From the NCBI GenBank assembly GCA_021201815.1, contig JAJQEC010000068.1, positions 1-49,293 on the forward strand: DNA of 49,293 bases, read 5' to 3'. The notes below the pieces were generated by a model that saw nothing but the letters and a program-made list of their open reading frames with translations, was not told where the DNA came from and searched no databases. Positions within the stretch are counted from its first letter, which is position 1. The number at the start of each line of letters is the position of its first letter. This DNA is from Candidatus Azobacteroides sp. (GTDB lineage Bacteria > Bacteroidota > Bacteroidia > Bacteroidales > WRGA01). Position numbers and translations under genes: made by a program. This document shows positions 35,359 through 45,026 of this stretch, piece after piece.

Positions 35359-36540
35359 ATGAAAGATAAATTATTGACCCCGGCCTATATCTGGTCTTTT
35401 CTAAGCAGTTTCCTGATGTTTTTCTCTTTTTATCTTTTACTTCCTATTTTACCTTTGTATTTGATAACCCAGTTTCACGCAGGGAAGTCATTAGTAGGTA
35501 TCATCCTTTCTTCCTACACGATTACCGCTCTGTTTATACGTCCTTTTGGTGGTTATCTGGTGGATTCGCTTCCCCGCAAAGGCTTACTGATTATTTGCTA
35601 TTGCCTCTTTGTCGCATTTTTCGGAGGTTATATATTGGCTACTACCCTGCTCGTTTTTGCTATCTTACGGGCACTGCATGGAGTAGCATTCGGCATGGTT
35701 ACCATATCCAATTCAACAGTGGCCATAGATGTCATGCCTGCTTCCCGACGTAACGAGGGGATCGGGTATTATGCTCTTTCTACTAACCTTGCCATGGCTG
35801 CCGGTCCTACTGCATCCCTTTTTCTGTTTGATAGTTTCCGAAATTATACCTATGTTTTTATGACTTCCCTGATTGCCGGCATTATAGGAATTATCTGTGC
35901 CGGTATGATAAAAACAGTCCCTATCCGATCTATTAAAAAGAATAAAGAACCCATCTCTCTGGATCGTTTTTTTCTGGTTAAGGGCCTACCCTGTGCTTTG
36001 ATTTTTACTTTAATTTCCTTTAGTTATGGTATTCTGACCACTTATGTAGCCATTTATGGTGCTGACGAGGTGGGACTATTAACCGGTACAGGCATGTTTT
36101 TCGCTATTTTTTCTATGGGCTTGGTTAGTTCACGCCTGCTGGCAGCCGGTTTAATGAAAGCCGGTAAATTAAACAAAGTAATATTTATAGGGGTCAGCCT
36201 GATGATTGCCGGTTATGGGATGTTTATTTTTCTGAAAACAGCTCTATCATTCTATTTTTCAGCCTTTACGCTGGGTATTTCTTATGGATATGTTTTTCCT
36301 GCATTTCAGGCTGTTTTTGTCAATCTGGCAACCCACAATCAACGTGGAACAGCTAATTCATCCTATTATATCTCCGGAGATCTGGGAATCGGTATTGGAG
36401 TGCTGGCCGGAGGATATATTGCGGATTTAAACAATTATACCACAGCTTATATCACAGGATTGGGACTGGTTATATTGGGGGGAATTTTGTATAAAATAAT
36501 TGGGGCAGGCTATTATGAGAAGAATAAAACAATAGAATAA
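35359..36540 (+). CDS. MFS transporter
   Basis: A 393-residue inner-membrane protein with 12 predicted membrane segments. It shows the MFS loop 2-3 pattern (RPFGGYLVDSLPRKGLL) and helix 4/5 signatures (LRALHGVAFGMV, GYYALSTNLAMAAGPTAS). It resembles the drug/sugar exporters of Bacteroidales; the substrate is unknown. It is divergent from, and probably activated by, the AraC regulator. No second gene follows closely. Confidence 0.9.
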   Translation: MKDKLLTPAYIWSFLSSFLMFFSFYLLLPILPLYLITQFHAGKSLVGIILSSYTITALFIRPFGGYLVDSLPRKGLLIICYCLFVAFFGGYILATTLLVFAILRALHGVAFGMVTISNSTVAIDVMPASRRNEGIGYYALSTNLAMAAGPTASLFLFDSFRNYTYVFMTSLIAGIIGIICAGMIKTVPIRSIKKNKEPISLDRFFLVKGLPCALIFTLISFSYGILTTYVAIYGADEVGLLTGTGMFFAIFSMGLVSSRLLAAGLMKAGKLNKVIFIGVSLMIAGYGMFIFLKTALSFYFSAFTLGISYGYVFPAFQAVFVNLATHNQRGTANSSYYISGDLGIGIGVLAGGYIADLNNYTTAYITGLGLVILGGILYKIIGAGYYEKNKTIE

Positions 36541-36702
36541 TAGTTACCTGCTTCATTAGGCCATAATACCCGAACTTTTTCCCTTTTATTATGGTTGTCC
36601 GTAATTGCAATCATTCTTGAACTGACATACTTATTTTAAATAAGCTGAAACGAATATTTACTTTACTCCCGGATTGTAATTTTCTTCTTTTAAAAAGAAT
36701 AA

Positions 36703-36710
36703 TATCTTTG
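36703..36710 (+). promoter_or_regulatory. Promoter -7 box of the 36778 gene
   Basis: TATCTTTG fits TAnnTTTG, 67 bases before the GTG start at 36778. Confidence 0.45.
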
Positions 36711-36777
36711 TAAGATATATGGTCTTTATTATAAAATCATTTTAGATAGTGTCTGTAATTATAATAAAATAAGGAAA

Positions 36778-37302
36778 GTGGATCTAAGTAATTTTTCCAA
36801 AGAAGAATTAATAAACCTGGTGCATGTGTATGCCCGCAATTTAATAGCATTAGACGGAGGATGGTTTCAATCCGTAGAGAAAAGAAATGGAATGGAGAAG
36901 GCAATGTATCATGATGAAGAAGCCTGGAAGGTCTTTTCTATTGCTAAAGCCAGACGAATCAAAAAATTTCTTTTATTACCGGAACAACCGGGATTAGAAG
37001 GTCTAAAAAAAGCCCTTTCTCTCCGATACTCTACCTTAGCGAATGAAAAGATAGAATTTCCGGAAAATACATCACAGGAATTAATTTATAAAATCATTAC
37101 GTGCCGGGTACAAGCTGCAAGAAAAAACAAAGGGCTTCTCTACCATCCCTGTAAATCCGTAGGGTTGATTGAAAATTCTTTTTTTGCTAAAACAATAGAT
37201 GACCGTATAGAATGCGAAACCCTAAGCTGCTATCCGGAGATAACGGATACAAACTGCGCATGTGCATGGCGTTTTACCATAAAAGATGAAAAACCGGTAT
37301 AA
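36778..37302 (+). CDS. DUF6125-like cytosolic protein, GTG start
   Basis: A 174-residue protein, starting with GTG (36778) after an AGGAAA ribosome-site-like sequence, rare in this region. The N-terminus MDLSNFSKEELINLVHVYARNLIALDGGW and the cysteine-bearing C-terminal half (ITCRVQAARKNKGL, HPCKSVG, CETLSCYPEITDTNCACAWR) resemble a family I recall as DUF6125, which shares a C-terminal fold with L-2-amino-thiazoline-4-carboxylate hydrolase-like proteins. The conserved cysteines suggest metal binding or redox chemistry. A terminator-like hairpin lies just after the stop. Function unknown. Confidence 0.75.
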   Translation: MDLSNFSKEELINLVHVYARNLIALDGGWFQSVEKRNGMEKAMYHDEEAWKVFSIAKARRIKKFLLLPEQPGLEGLKKALSLRYSTLANEKIEFPENTSQELIYKIITCRVQAARKNKGLLYHPCKSVGLIENSFFAKTIDDRIECETLSCYPEITDTNCACAWRFTIKDEKPV

Positions 37303-37329
37303 GAGAAAAGAAATAATTTCTTTTCTCTT
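37301..37329. terminator. Bidirectional terminator
   Basis: AAGAGAAAAGAAA pairs with TTTCTTTTCTCTT around a 3-base loop. The stem is weak in GC but perfect, between converging genes at 36778-37302 and 37411-38046. Confidence 0.55.
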
Positions 37330-37410
37330 ATTATATCATAGCTTTATTTCCCGTAAAAAACCAAAAATAAAATTATAAATACCAGGCTTAATAATTTACA
37401 TCTTACTCTT

Positions 37411-38046
37411 TTAACGGATAAAGTTCGTAACAATCTTATCTTCCGGTTCCGGTGCTTTGACTAGCGGCTTAACCGCATCTTTCATTTTAAGCATCCATGC
37501 CATATTCTTACCTAAAATATTCATTACCTGCTTTCCTTCTTCATCCTGTCCGGCTTCTCCCGGTTGATGACCATGGATAATATTCCAGTAGTTGGAAGAA
37601 GGAATAAGCATTTCCGTAATAGTTAAATAATAATTCAGGCTATCCAATGTCATACTCCCACCACTACGCCTGACAGCTACCACGGAAGCTCCCACCTTAT
37701 GACGAAACCATCGTCCGTTTGCATTTGCTACATAAAAAGCACGATCCAGAAAACACTTCATTGTTCCGGCAATTCCCGAATAATACACAGGTGATCCAAG
37801 GATAAGCCCATCCACATCTTTTATCTCATGAAGAATGGAATTTAAAGCATCATTAGTGATAATGCATCTTCCATTCCTGTTACGAAAACACATGTTACAT
37901 CCGATACATCCTCTTATTGGCTTCTCTCCTACCTGAATGATATCAAAATTAATTCCTTCTTCCCGCAAAGATTCTCCCACTAATGATAAAGCATAATAAG
38001 TATTTCCCTCTTTATGTGGACTTCCGTTTATTCCTATTACTTTCAT
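37411..38046 (-). CDS. NADPH-dependent FMN reductase family / iron-sulfur flavoprotein
   Basis: A 211-residue flavodoxin-fold protein. GINGSPHKEGNTYYAL binds the FMN phosphate. The compact cysteine cluster CIGCNMC followed by RNGRC (about 47-61) is the 4Fe-4S motif of iron-sulfur flavoproteins. LILGSPVYYSGIAGTMKCFLDR completes the flavin site. Such proteins are electron carriers in anaerobes. Alone on the minus strand. Confidence 0.88.
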   Translation of the reverse strand: MKVIGINGSPHKEGNTYYALSLVGESLREEGINFDIIQVGEKPIRGCIGCNMCFRNRNGRCIITNDALNSILHEIKDVDGLILGSPVYYSGIAGTMKCFLDRAFYVANANGRWFRHKVGASVVAVRRSGGSMTLDSLNYYLTITEMLIPSSNYWNIIHGHQPGEAGQDEEGKQVMNILGKNMAWMLKMKDAVKPLVKAPEPEDKIVTNFIR

Positions 38047-38336
38047 ATAATATATTTATAATATCGATTTATATTTCAATAAAAAAATTATTTTTATGAT
38101 CTTATTTTAAGTAAATATATAAAATTTCTTCTGATTCCTTTATAACATTTTTCTCTGGCAAACTTTTCCTGTAAAAAAGTGAATAAATCAAAAAAGATAT
38201 ACATTCCAATCCGGTATATGGATCTCAAAAAACAATATTCTTTTTTCATTTACCGGAAAATAAAAAAGCAGGAACCATATATTGATCCCTGCCCTGCAAA
38301 AATAAGAAACCCCTTTTGTCCTCTTTTGCTTTTACT
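38047..38336. other. Intergenic, AT-rich
   Basis: Nothing beyond the terminator at 38262-38292 stands out. Confidence 0.4.
38262..38292 (-). terminator. Terminator of the sigma/regulator operon
   Basis: On the minus strand GCAGGGATCA pairs with TGGTTCCTGC (two G-U pairs) around ATATA, followed by TTTTTT. Confidence 0.8.
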
Positions 38337-39575
38337 TTAATAAGTAAACCTTATTCCTCCTTGAAAATTAAAGTTGAATGGACGGTCTTTCCGGATTGTT
38401 TCCACCTCACTTCCATCATCGAAATAATAAATAACACCGGGTTCCAGAAACAAACCAAAATGATCAATTAATTTAATATTCACTCCTATATTTGTAAATA
38501 TAGAAGCCTGTATCTCCGACACGTTCAGAGAGTTAGAGTTTCCATTATCGTATACTTCCTTGCCATAAACAGACTTTTCCAACATACCTCCCCCGGCTAC
38601 ATAAAGAGAAATATTTCCGGTTTGGTATAACGAATAAATTCCTTTTACCGGAATCCCCAGATAGTTTAATCGTACATCTTTTTTGCTTATTTCATTTCCC
38701 GAATGCTTTTCTTTTTCCGTAGAAGAAAGATAAGTATACATCAAACCACTTTCCAGCGCCCATTTATCTGACAATTCTTTTCTTACGGTAACTCCCACTG
38801 TGAAAGGTAATTTATAATCAATTTCAGTAGTATTTACTTGTGCATTCTTATTTTCAATCGTTAATTGGGCATTACTCTCAATTATTTCAATAGAAAAGTC
38901 CATAAGTTGATTATAGAGATAATACCGTTGGTGGATGGATTGGTTGGAGGCTAATGCGGAATTTCCCAGCGCCAGTCCGAAAGATAAATTTCTTTTTTTT
39001 CTGGTCGGAAGCACAAATGAATTTTCCTGTTTATAAGATAGCCATTCATCTTTTTTATTCTTCTTCTCAGGTTGTTTGTTCTTTTCAATAACATCAGCAT
39101 CCGGCAAAGATGGTTCCGCACCTGTTTTTTTCTTTTCCGGTATTTCATCGGGTATATCTGCTGATAAAATCAGATCCGAATCGTTTTGTTCTTCAATGAA
39201 ATTACGTTTTTGCTCTTTTTTTCTTTTTTGTTGCCTGTTATTTTTCTCAACGGAAAAATCTTCTGCCACTTCGGAAAAAGGCAAAGAAAAAGATTGACGG
39301 ATATTTTTTTCAATACCTTCCGGATAAATAATATTCTCATCTGCCATCATTTCTATGGCCGGCTCTTCCTTGATAAAAAATATGCCTATTCCTATGAGGA
39401 AAAGAGCAACAGCAGCCACAGCGGAGACAATAGCAAATAAAGATACCTTTTTCTTACCGGAAGGTATCTCAAGATCCTTTTCTATCCGGCTCCATATATC
39501 TTTTTCCACCGGATGCCTGTAGTCTTTCAATCGATTACGAAGACCTTCTGATAATATGTCTTTTCTGTCATCCAT
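38337..39575 (-). CDS. Putative trans-envelope sigma-factor regulator: cytosolic segment, one membrane helix, periplasmic linker, outer-membrane beta-barrel
   Basis: A 412-residue protein. The N-terminal 45 residues are cytosolic and resemble the short anti-sigma-like segment of such genes (LRNRLKDYRHPVEKDIWSRI). A hydrophobic helix follows (about 46-68; SLFAIVSAVAAVALFLIGIGIFF). Residues 70-190 are a charged Lys/Glu-rich linker. The last 210 residues are beta-barrel strands of the PorT/OmpA-like type (LSFGLALGNSALA, ESGLMYTYLSSTEKE, FNFNFQGGIRFTY). Its start overlaps the sigma gene end by 8 bases (ATGGATGA). Similar gene pairs are known in Bacteroidetes. Whether the N-terminus inhibits the sigma factor is inference. 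Confidence 0.8.
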   Translation of the reverse strand: MDDRKDILSEGLRNRLKDYRHPVEKDIWSRIEKDLEIPSGKKKVSLFAIVSAVAAVALFLIGIGIFFIKEEPAIEMMADENIIYPEGIEKNIRQSFSLPFSEVAEDFSVEKNNRQQKRKKEQKRNFIEEQNDSDLILSADIPDEIPEKKKTGAEPSLPDADVIEKNKQPEKKNKKDEWLSYKQENSFVLPTRKKRNLSFGLALGNSALASNQSIHQRYYLYNQLMDFSIEIIESNAQLTIENKNAQVNTTEIDYKLPFTVGVTVRKELSDKWALESGLMYTYLSSTEKEKHSGNEISKKDVRLNYLGIPVKGIYSLYQTGNISLYVAGGGMLEKSVYGKEVYDNGNSNSLNVSEIQASIFTNIGVNIKLIDHFGLFLEPGVIYYFDDGSEVETIRKDRPFNFNFQGGIRFTY

Positions 39576-40116
39576 TGACTTTAATATAATCTTTCACCTT
39601 TTTTGTAAGAATACTTCTTGCTCTGGAAAGCTGCGAGCGGGAAGCACTCTCCGTAATTCCCAGCTTTAATCCGATTTCTTTATGAGACAATTCTTCAAAG
39701 GTATATAAATTAAAAACAGAACGATACCCATCCGGCAGACCGGCAATAAAATCCATTAACACATGGTCCGGTATAAGGGTCAGTTCTTCTTCACTTTCTA
39801 TTATTTCCGCTTCTTTCCACGCATCCGGAGAAAAAGCAGTCCGGTCCGTTTCTCTCCTTCTTAGAAACTCCAGGGATATATTTACAAATAACCTGGACAT
39901 CCATGCTCTGAGAGAACCTTCGCCACGGTATTCAAATAAATGGATACGCTCAAAAACTTTAATAAATCCATCATGTAATAAGTCATAAGAAGTTTCCTGT
40001 TCTGCCATATAACGAAAACAAATCCCCATCATTTGTTCCGCATAACGTTCATAAAGCATTTTACGTGCTGTATTATCATTTTCCTGACAAGCCGTTACAA
40101 GCTCCAATTCATTCAT
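39568..40116 (-). CDS. ECF-type RNA polymerase sigma factor
   Basis: A 182-residue sigma-70 family protein. Region 2 lies at about 10-85 (ARKMLYERYAEQMMGICFRY, YDLLHDGFIKVFERI for -10 recognition), and region 4 at about 125-180 (GYRSVFNLYTFEELSHKEIG, then LGITESASRSQLSRAR helix-turn-helix). It overlaps the trans-envelope regulator gene at its end, so they are coupled. No TAnnTTTG box is seen upstream, which could mean autoregulation through its own promoter type. Confidence 0.93.
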   Translation of the reverse strand: MNELELVTACQENDNTARKMLYERYAEQMMGICFRYMAEQETSYDLLHDGFIKVFERIHLFEYRGEGSLRAWMSRLFVNISLEFLRRRETDRTAFSPDAWKEAEIIESEEELTLIPDHVLMDFIAGLPDGYRSVFNLYTFEELSHKEIGLKLGITESASRSQLSRARSILTKKVKDYIKVNG

Positions 40117-40486
40117 CTTCCGACTTTTCTCAAATTACATGTGAATATAGCAAAATGACAGATTAAAAACAAATACATGCAAATAATACTTTTTTCTTAC
40201 CGTATTGACTTCTTAACCGTCATTTCTTCTCAGCAAATAATTTTTCCAATATGCACAGATATAAACTATCTATCTTTTATTATTGTATAAAAAGAAAATT
40301 AATTCATCTTTATACTCCCACCGAACTTACAGCAGTCTACGCTTATCCTTCCGAATTAAAAAAAGAGGAAGAAACGAATTATAAAAATGTAACTTCCTCT
40401 TTTCGTTATTAAAAGATAGATAAGCTAACTCTTTAGCTGTTTTTTAGTCATATATATAGAATATTTATAAGGGCAATACCAGATAT
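40117..40486. other. Intergenic between sigma operon and NigD-like genes
   Basis: It contains the terminator at 40355-40403 and otherwise AT-rich sequence. It must also contain the sigma factor promoter, which I cannot place. Confidence 0.4.
40355..40403 (-). terminator. Terminator of the NigD-like gene 40487-41218
   Basis: On the minus strand AAAAGAGGAAG pairs with CTTCCTCTTTT around a 21-base loop, followed by T-rich sequence. Confidence 0.7.
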
Positions 40487-41218
40487 TTACTCCATTTTCA
40501 GGGTTATCGGATAATTGGGATAAGTAGCATACACATCCTGCTTCTCATTTATATCTTCATCCTCATTCGTGCCTGCAAGATAATTGATATATAATTTTAC
40601 CTCGTTAGTTGCAGGATCTTTATACTTTGACAAATACGGTTCCATATCGAATCCGAAATGCTGAACAATATCCGTCACATTTTCTGTGGTTCCGGTAATT
40701 GTCTTTTTACTTCTGATATAAAGAGCGGGTATATCCTTATTTTCTCCCTGCAAAGAATCTTCATTACAGATTATTTCGTAATCGAATATCTGTCCTCTCT
40801 CTGCTCTGTGTTTGAATTCAAAAAAGAATACATTGTTCAGAATACTCTTATAGAAAGAAACCTCAGAAATAGTATCGATATAAGTATCATTCATCGGCCC
40901 TCCTTCCTGAATTTTTATCGTACGTGTATTAATTTTTTCAAAGGAAAAATGAGTGGCAACCGTATCATTCGGAATAAACTGGTTTCCGAAATCCACCACA
41001 AAAGATACCCAGAGAAAATCTCCGACTTTTGCCGTATCCTTGGCCACTTCCGGAACTACAAACCGACCATACACTGTTTTAACGATCAGATAATCATCAT
41101 TAGCAACCACTAATGCCGGTTCATTAGAGATAAACCATACAGGTTCATTCCCTTCCAGACAGCTAAACAAGCCCAGTAAAGAAATACACAGAACAGCAAA
41201 AACAACTAATTTTCTCAT
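40487..41218 (-). CDS. NigD-like lipoprotein (copy 2)
   Basis: A 243-residue lipoprotein, signal MRKLVVFAVLCISLLGLF ending SC. It is a clear paralogue of the gene at 41361-42071: both have EPA(V)LVV, YGRF(V/T)(V/L)P, VDFGNQ, IPNDTV, D(T/S)IS and YEIICN in order. This matches the NigD-like family (BT/BF proteins with N-terminal and C-terminal beta domains), named for a Bacteroides fragilis bacteriocin locus; function unknown. It is the second of a tandem pair, with 142 bases between the two genes, and ends at a terminator. Confidence 0.85.
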   Translation of the reverse strand: MRKLVVFAVLCISLLGLFSCLEGNEPVWFISNEPALVVANDDYLIVKTVYGRFVVPEVAKDTAKVGDFLWVSFVVDFGNQFIPNDTVATHFSFEKINTRTIKIQEGGPMNDTYIDTISEVSFYKSILNNVFFFEFKHRAERGQIFDYEIICNEDSLQGENKDIPALYIRSKKTITGTTENVTDIVQHFGFDMEPYLSKYKDPATNEVKLYINYLAGTNEDEDINEKQDVYATYPNYPITLKME

Positions 41219-41360
41219 ATTTATTACTAATCTTTAAAAACGCATATAAAACTCATATGCAAGGAGAAACATTCTATTATTAAAATGCAAAACTAATGGA
41301 AACGATGCATAGTCGGGCTGTTAATAATATTTAAAATGTATTTATAAAAGAATTCACTGC

Positions 41361-42071
41361 TTATTCAAGCCTCCATTCAATAGGATAATACCTTTCATAC
41401 TTTTTATATATATCTTCTCCGTTCTTTGTTTTGTTCTTGTAATGAACATACAAGTTCAATAATTCACCGGACTTTTTATATTCGGACACATAAGGAGTCA
41501 TATCAAATACAAAACTTTCTCCTATGGTAATTATATTTCCTGATTCCGAACTATTTTTTTTGCGGCTTTTTATATATAATTTCGGAAGACTTTTACCCTC
41601 AACAGTGATAATAGAATCTGTATTGCAAATTATTTCATATTCAAAAGTATCATCTTTACGGGCCTTATGTTCAAAATAAAAAAACAATACATTCCCAAAA
41701 GTCCAAGGATAAACATCCATTGCCGAAATAGAATCCGTATAATTATCTTCCATATTACCGGTTCTGAACCGCACGACATCTCCTCCTAATTTTTTATAAG
41801 AAAAATTACTGATTACAGTATCATTCGGGATCGGCTGATTTCCAAAATCTACGGTTCCGTTCACTAACAGATAATCACCCGGGTAAAGCGGATCCTTTGT
41901 AGTGGGCAAGGTAAAACGTCCATACCCGGTTTCTATTTTGGCTTTGCTACCATCATAAACTACTACAGCGGGTTCAATATATAAACTCAAAACCGGCTCT
42001 TTATCGTCTAAACAACTGGCAAGACCTGCCATAACAAATAACAACAATACAACTTTTTTCAATGTTTTCAT
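41361..42071 (-). CDS. NigD-like lipoprotein (copy 1)
   Basis: A 236-residue lipoprotein (MKTLKKVVLLLFVMAGLASC). It shares the NigD-like pattern with the downstream copy: EPVLSLYIEPAVVVYDG, GYGRFTLPTTKD, LLVNGTVDFGNQPIPNDTV, FEYEIICNTDSI. The pair is a tandem duplication that has diverged strongly (my estimate, below 40% identity). Both are probably surface- or periplasm-exposed lipoproteins of unknown function. Confidence 0.85.
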   Translation of the reverse strand: MKTLKKVVLLLFVMAGLASCLDDKEPVLSLYIEPAVVVYDGSKAKIETGYGRFTLPTTKDPLYPGDYLLVNGTVDFGNQPIPNDTVISNFSYKKLGGDVVRFRTGNMEDNYTDSISAMDVYPWTFGNVLFFYFEHKARKDDTFEYEIICNTDSIITVEGKSLPKLYIKSRKKNSSESGNIITIGESFVFDMTPYVSEYKKSGELLNLYVHYKNKTKNGEDIYKKYERYYPIEWRLE

Positions 42072-42298
42072 AAGTTTTCAATATTATTTTAAAGATAAAT
42101 GCAGCATTAACAAAAACGCTGCATCTATTTTTATTTTTTTTCTTATTCGAAAAAATTACGGAAATACTATTATCCTTATAACTTATTTTATAATTATTCC
42201 ATTTATTACAGATAGAACTGCTGTACCTTTTGCTTATCCTTATTTGTTAGAAATAATTATAATTCTGAACACAGAATATCAAAAATTCTTTTTCCGGT

Positions 42299-44956
42299 TT
42301 ATAACCACCTGCCGAATTTCCGGATATAAAGATTTTTTACCAGCTGAGTCAATAAACAATAGCTCAATAAGATTCCGATCAGCCATGGGAAATAGGACCA
42401 TGGTAATGGGGTCAGACCGATAGAAGCTCCGAAAGAGGTAAAAGGAATAAGAATACCCACTGCCATAATAGTAAAGGTAGTGATCATTACCGGCAAAGAA
42501 GCACGACTTTGCAGGAAAGGTATTTTCCGGGTACGGATCATATGTACAATAAGCGTCTGGGAAAGAAGCCCTTCTATAAACCAGCCGGACTGGAATAAAG
42601 ACTGCATTTCCGGCACGGTACAATAAAATACATACCACATCACCAGATAAGTGATAATATCAAAAATAGAACTGATAGGTCCGATACAGATCATAAAACG
42701 TTTCAGATCCGAAGCATCCCATTTACGCGGTTTCTGAAGATACTCTTTATCCACACTGTCAAAAGGGATGGTCGTTTGGGAAATATCATACAGCAGGTTC
42801 TGTATAAGAATATGGATAGGTAACATAGGCAGAAACGGGAGGAAAGCACTGGCAACCAATACACTGAACATATTACCGAAATTTGAACTCGCTGTCATTT
42901 TAATATATTTGATAATATTCCCGAATATTTTCCGTCCTTCAATTACTCCTTTTTCCAGTACCATCAGGTCTTTTTCCAGCAAAATAATGTCGGCTGATTC
43001 TTTGGCAATATCCACCGCTGTATCTACCGAGATTCCTATGTCCGCCTGCCTTAAAGCAGCAGCATCATTGATTCCATCCCCCAGAAAACCGACAGCATTA
43101 CCCTGTTGCTGCATAATGGCTACTACCCTGGATTTCTGTAAAGGAGAAAGCTTGGCAAATATATTGGTTTCACGACACCTTAGTTCTAACTCTTCATCGC
43201 TCATTTCTTCTACCTGATGTCCTAGTAAAATATGGTCTGTATTTATTCCTACCTGCTTACAGACACTTTTTGTAACCAGCTCATTATCGCCGGAAAGAAC
43301 TTTCACTTCTACCCCATGTTCCATCAATGCTTTTACGGCAATGGAAGCAGAAGCTTTCGGCGGGTCAAGGAAAGCTAAGTAACCGATCAGCACCATTTCC
43401 GCTTCATCATCGATACCAAAAGAATGGCTTTTATTTACCCAGCTTTTATGAGCAACTCCCAATACCCGCATCCCCTGTTCATTTAACCGGATGCTGGTAC
43501 GAAGTAATTCTTCTTTTACCTCATCCGTAATTTCTTTTGGCACACCATTATATTCTGCATAACGACAGATAGAGAGGATTTCCTCAATCGCTCCTTTTGT
43601 GATAATCTGTGTTTTTCCTTTTGTATCCTCAATAACCACAGACATACGGCGGCGGTTAAAATCAAAAGGAATTTCATCGATCTTCTTGTATTCTCTTTCC
43701 AGATACTCAAATCCCAATTCATGGCAATGCGCCAGAATAGCTTTATCCATCAGATTCTTTAATCCGGTCTGGAAAAAGCTATTGAAATAGGCATGTCTCA
43801 ATACTCTTTTGTCATCTTCTCCATGGATATTAAGATACCGCTCCAATACAATCTTATCCTGTGTCAGGGTACCGGTCTTATCGGTACAAAGAATATTCAT
43901 AGCCCCGAAGCTCTGAATGGAATTGAGATTCTTGACGATGGTTTTATGCTTTGACATTTTTACCGCTCCTTTTGCCAGATTTGAAGTAACGATCATCGGT
44001 AACATTTCCGGCGTAAGACCTACCGCCACAGAAACAGCAAAAATAAAAGCATTGATCCAGTCTCCTTTAGTTAATCCGTTAATCAGAAAGACAAAAGGAA
44101 CCATCACCAGCATAAAACGTATTAACAGCAAGCTTACATTATTAATCCCTTTATCGAAACTGGTAAGCGCTCTTCTACCTACTACATTTTTTGCAATGGT
44201 ACCCAGATACGTATTCGCACCTGTAGATATAACAATTGCTTTTGCAGAACCACTAATGACGGTAGAACCCATAAAGCAGATATTATTCAGCTCAATTACA
44301 CTTCCACTTTTAGGAATATGGGCCAATAGTTCCGGTGTTTTTTCTACAGAATCGGATTCACCGGTAAGGGAAGACTGGCTTACAAACAAATCTTTTGCCT
44401 CTGTAATCCTCACATCCGCCGGGATCATATCTCCTGCCGACAGAAACAGCACATCTCCGGGTACCAGTTCATCCATATTGATATCTGTAAATCCATCCGT
44501 ACCTTTCCGGAATACAGATACCTTATTATTAACCATCTTTGTCAATGCCTGACTGGCTTTGTTAGATTTCCATTCCTGAAAAAAACGCAGGATGCCGCTC
44601 AAGGTTACCATGGTAGTAATAATGATTACTGTCATCCATTCCCTGTCCTCCGGAGCAGCCAGTAATACATCGATAATAATGGAAACCAGTGCCAGAAACA
44701 TTAATATCCCGATAAACGGATTGATAAAGGCTTTTATAAAAAGAATAAACCATTTATTGTTCTGTTCCTGTGCAATCACATTTTCTCCGTATTTTTTCCG
44801 GCGGTCTTCGACTTCGATGTTATATAACCCCTCTTTTCGTGTATCCAGAAAAGAATAAATCTGTTGTTTACTTTGATTGGCAGCAAGAAAGAGTTTCTCA
44901 CTGTCGAAACGAAAGGCAATATTTTTTTTTCTTCTGCGTGTAAATAACCTTTTCAT
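42299..44956 (-). CDS. mgtA: Magnesium-translocating P-type ATPase (MgtA-like)
   Basis: An 885-residue P3B-type transporter importing Mg2+ with ATP hydrolysis. It shows the actuator loop SLTGES, the phosphorylation motif DKTGTLT (D359), the ATP-site motif FDFNRRRMSVVI, and the hinge GDGINDAAALRQADIGISVD. Ten membrane helices are expected, and the MgtA/MgtB C-terminal tail (HILIQNLLYDISQTTIPFDS) is present. The 28-base leader between the promoter and the ATG leaves no room for an M-box riboswitch; instead an operator with four half-sites lies upstream. No MgtC gene is near. Confidence 0.94.
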   Translation of the reverse strand: MKRLFTRRRKKNIAFRFDSEKLFLAANQSKQQIYSFLDTRKEGLYNIEVEDRRKKYGENVIAQEQNNKWFILFIKAFINPFIGILMFLALVSIIIDVLLAAPEDREWMTVIIITTMVTLSGILRFFQEWKSNKASQALTKMVNNKVSVFRKGTDGFTDINMDELVPGDVLFLSAGDMIPADVRITEAKDLFVSQSSLTGESDSVEKTPELLAHIPKSGSVIELNNICFMGSTVISGSAKAIVISTGANTYLGTIAKNVVGRRALTSFDKGINNVSLLLIRFMLVMVPFVFLINGLTKGDWINAFIFAVSVAVGLTPEMLPMIVTSNLAKGAVKMSKHKTIVKNLNSIQSFGAMNILCTDKTGTLTQDKIVLERYLNIHGEDDKRVLRHAYFNSFFQTGLKNLMDKAILAHCHELGFEYLEREYKKIDEIPFDFNRRRMSVVIEDTKGKTQIITKGAIEEILSICRYAEYNGVPKEITDEVKEELLRTSIRLNEQGMRVLGVAHKSWVNKSHSFGIDDEAEMVLIGYLAFLDPPKASASIAVKALMEHGVEVKVLSGDNELVTKSVCKQVGINTDHILLGHQVEEMSDEELELRCRETNIFAKLSPLQKSRVVAIMQQQGNAVGFLGDGINDAAALRQADIGISVDTAVDIAKESADIILLEKDLMVLEKGVIEGRKIFGNIIKYIKMTASSNFGNMFSVLVASAFLPFLPMLPIHILIQNLLYDISQTTIPFDSVDKEYLQKPRKWDASDLKRFMICIGPISSIFDIITYLVMWYVFYCTVPEMQSLFQSGWFIEGLLSQTLIVHMIRTRKIPFLQSRASLPVMITTFTIMAVGILIPFTSFGASIGLTPLPWSYFPWLIGILLSYCLLTQLVKNLYIRKFGRWL

Positions 44957-44988
44957 ACCAGCATTTTTTAGGTATTAATTCAACGGCG

Positions 44989-44996
44989 CAAAAGTA
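44989..44996 (-). promoter_or_regulatory. mgtA promoter -7 box
   Basis: The minus strand reads TACTTTTG, 33 bases before the ATG at 44956. No -33 TTG is seen, consistent with an activator-dependent promoter. Confidence 0.55.
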
Positions 44997-45026
44997 AATA
45001 GTGCTTACGGATAAAGGATGTAGATA

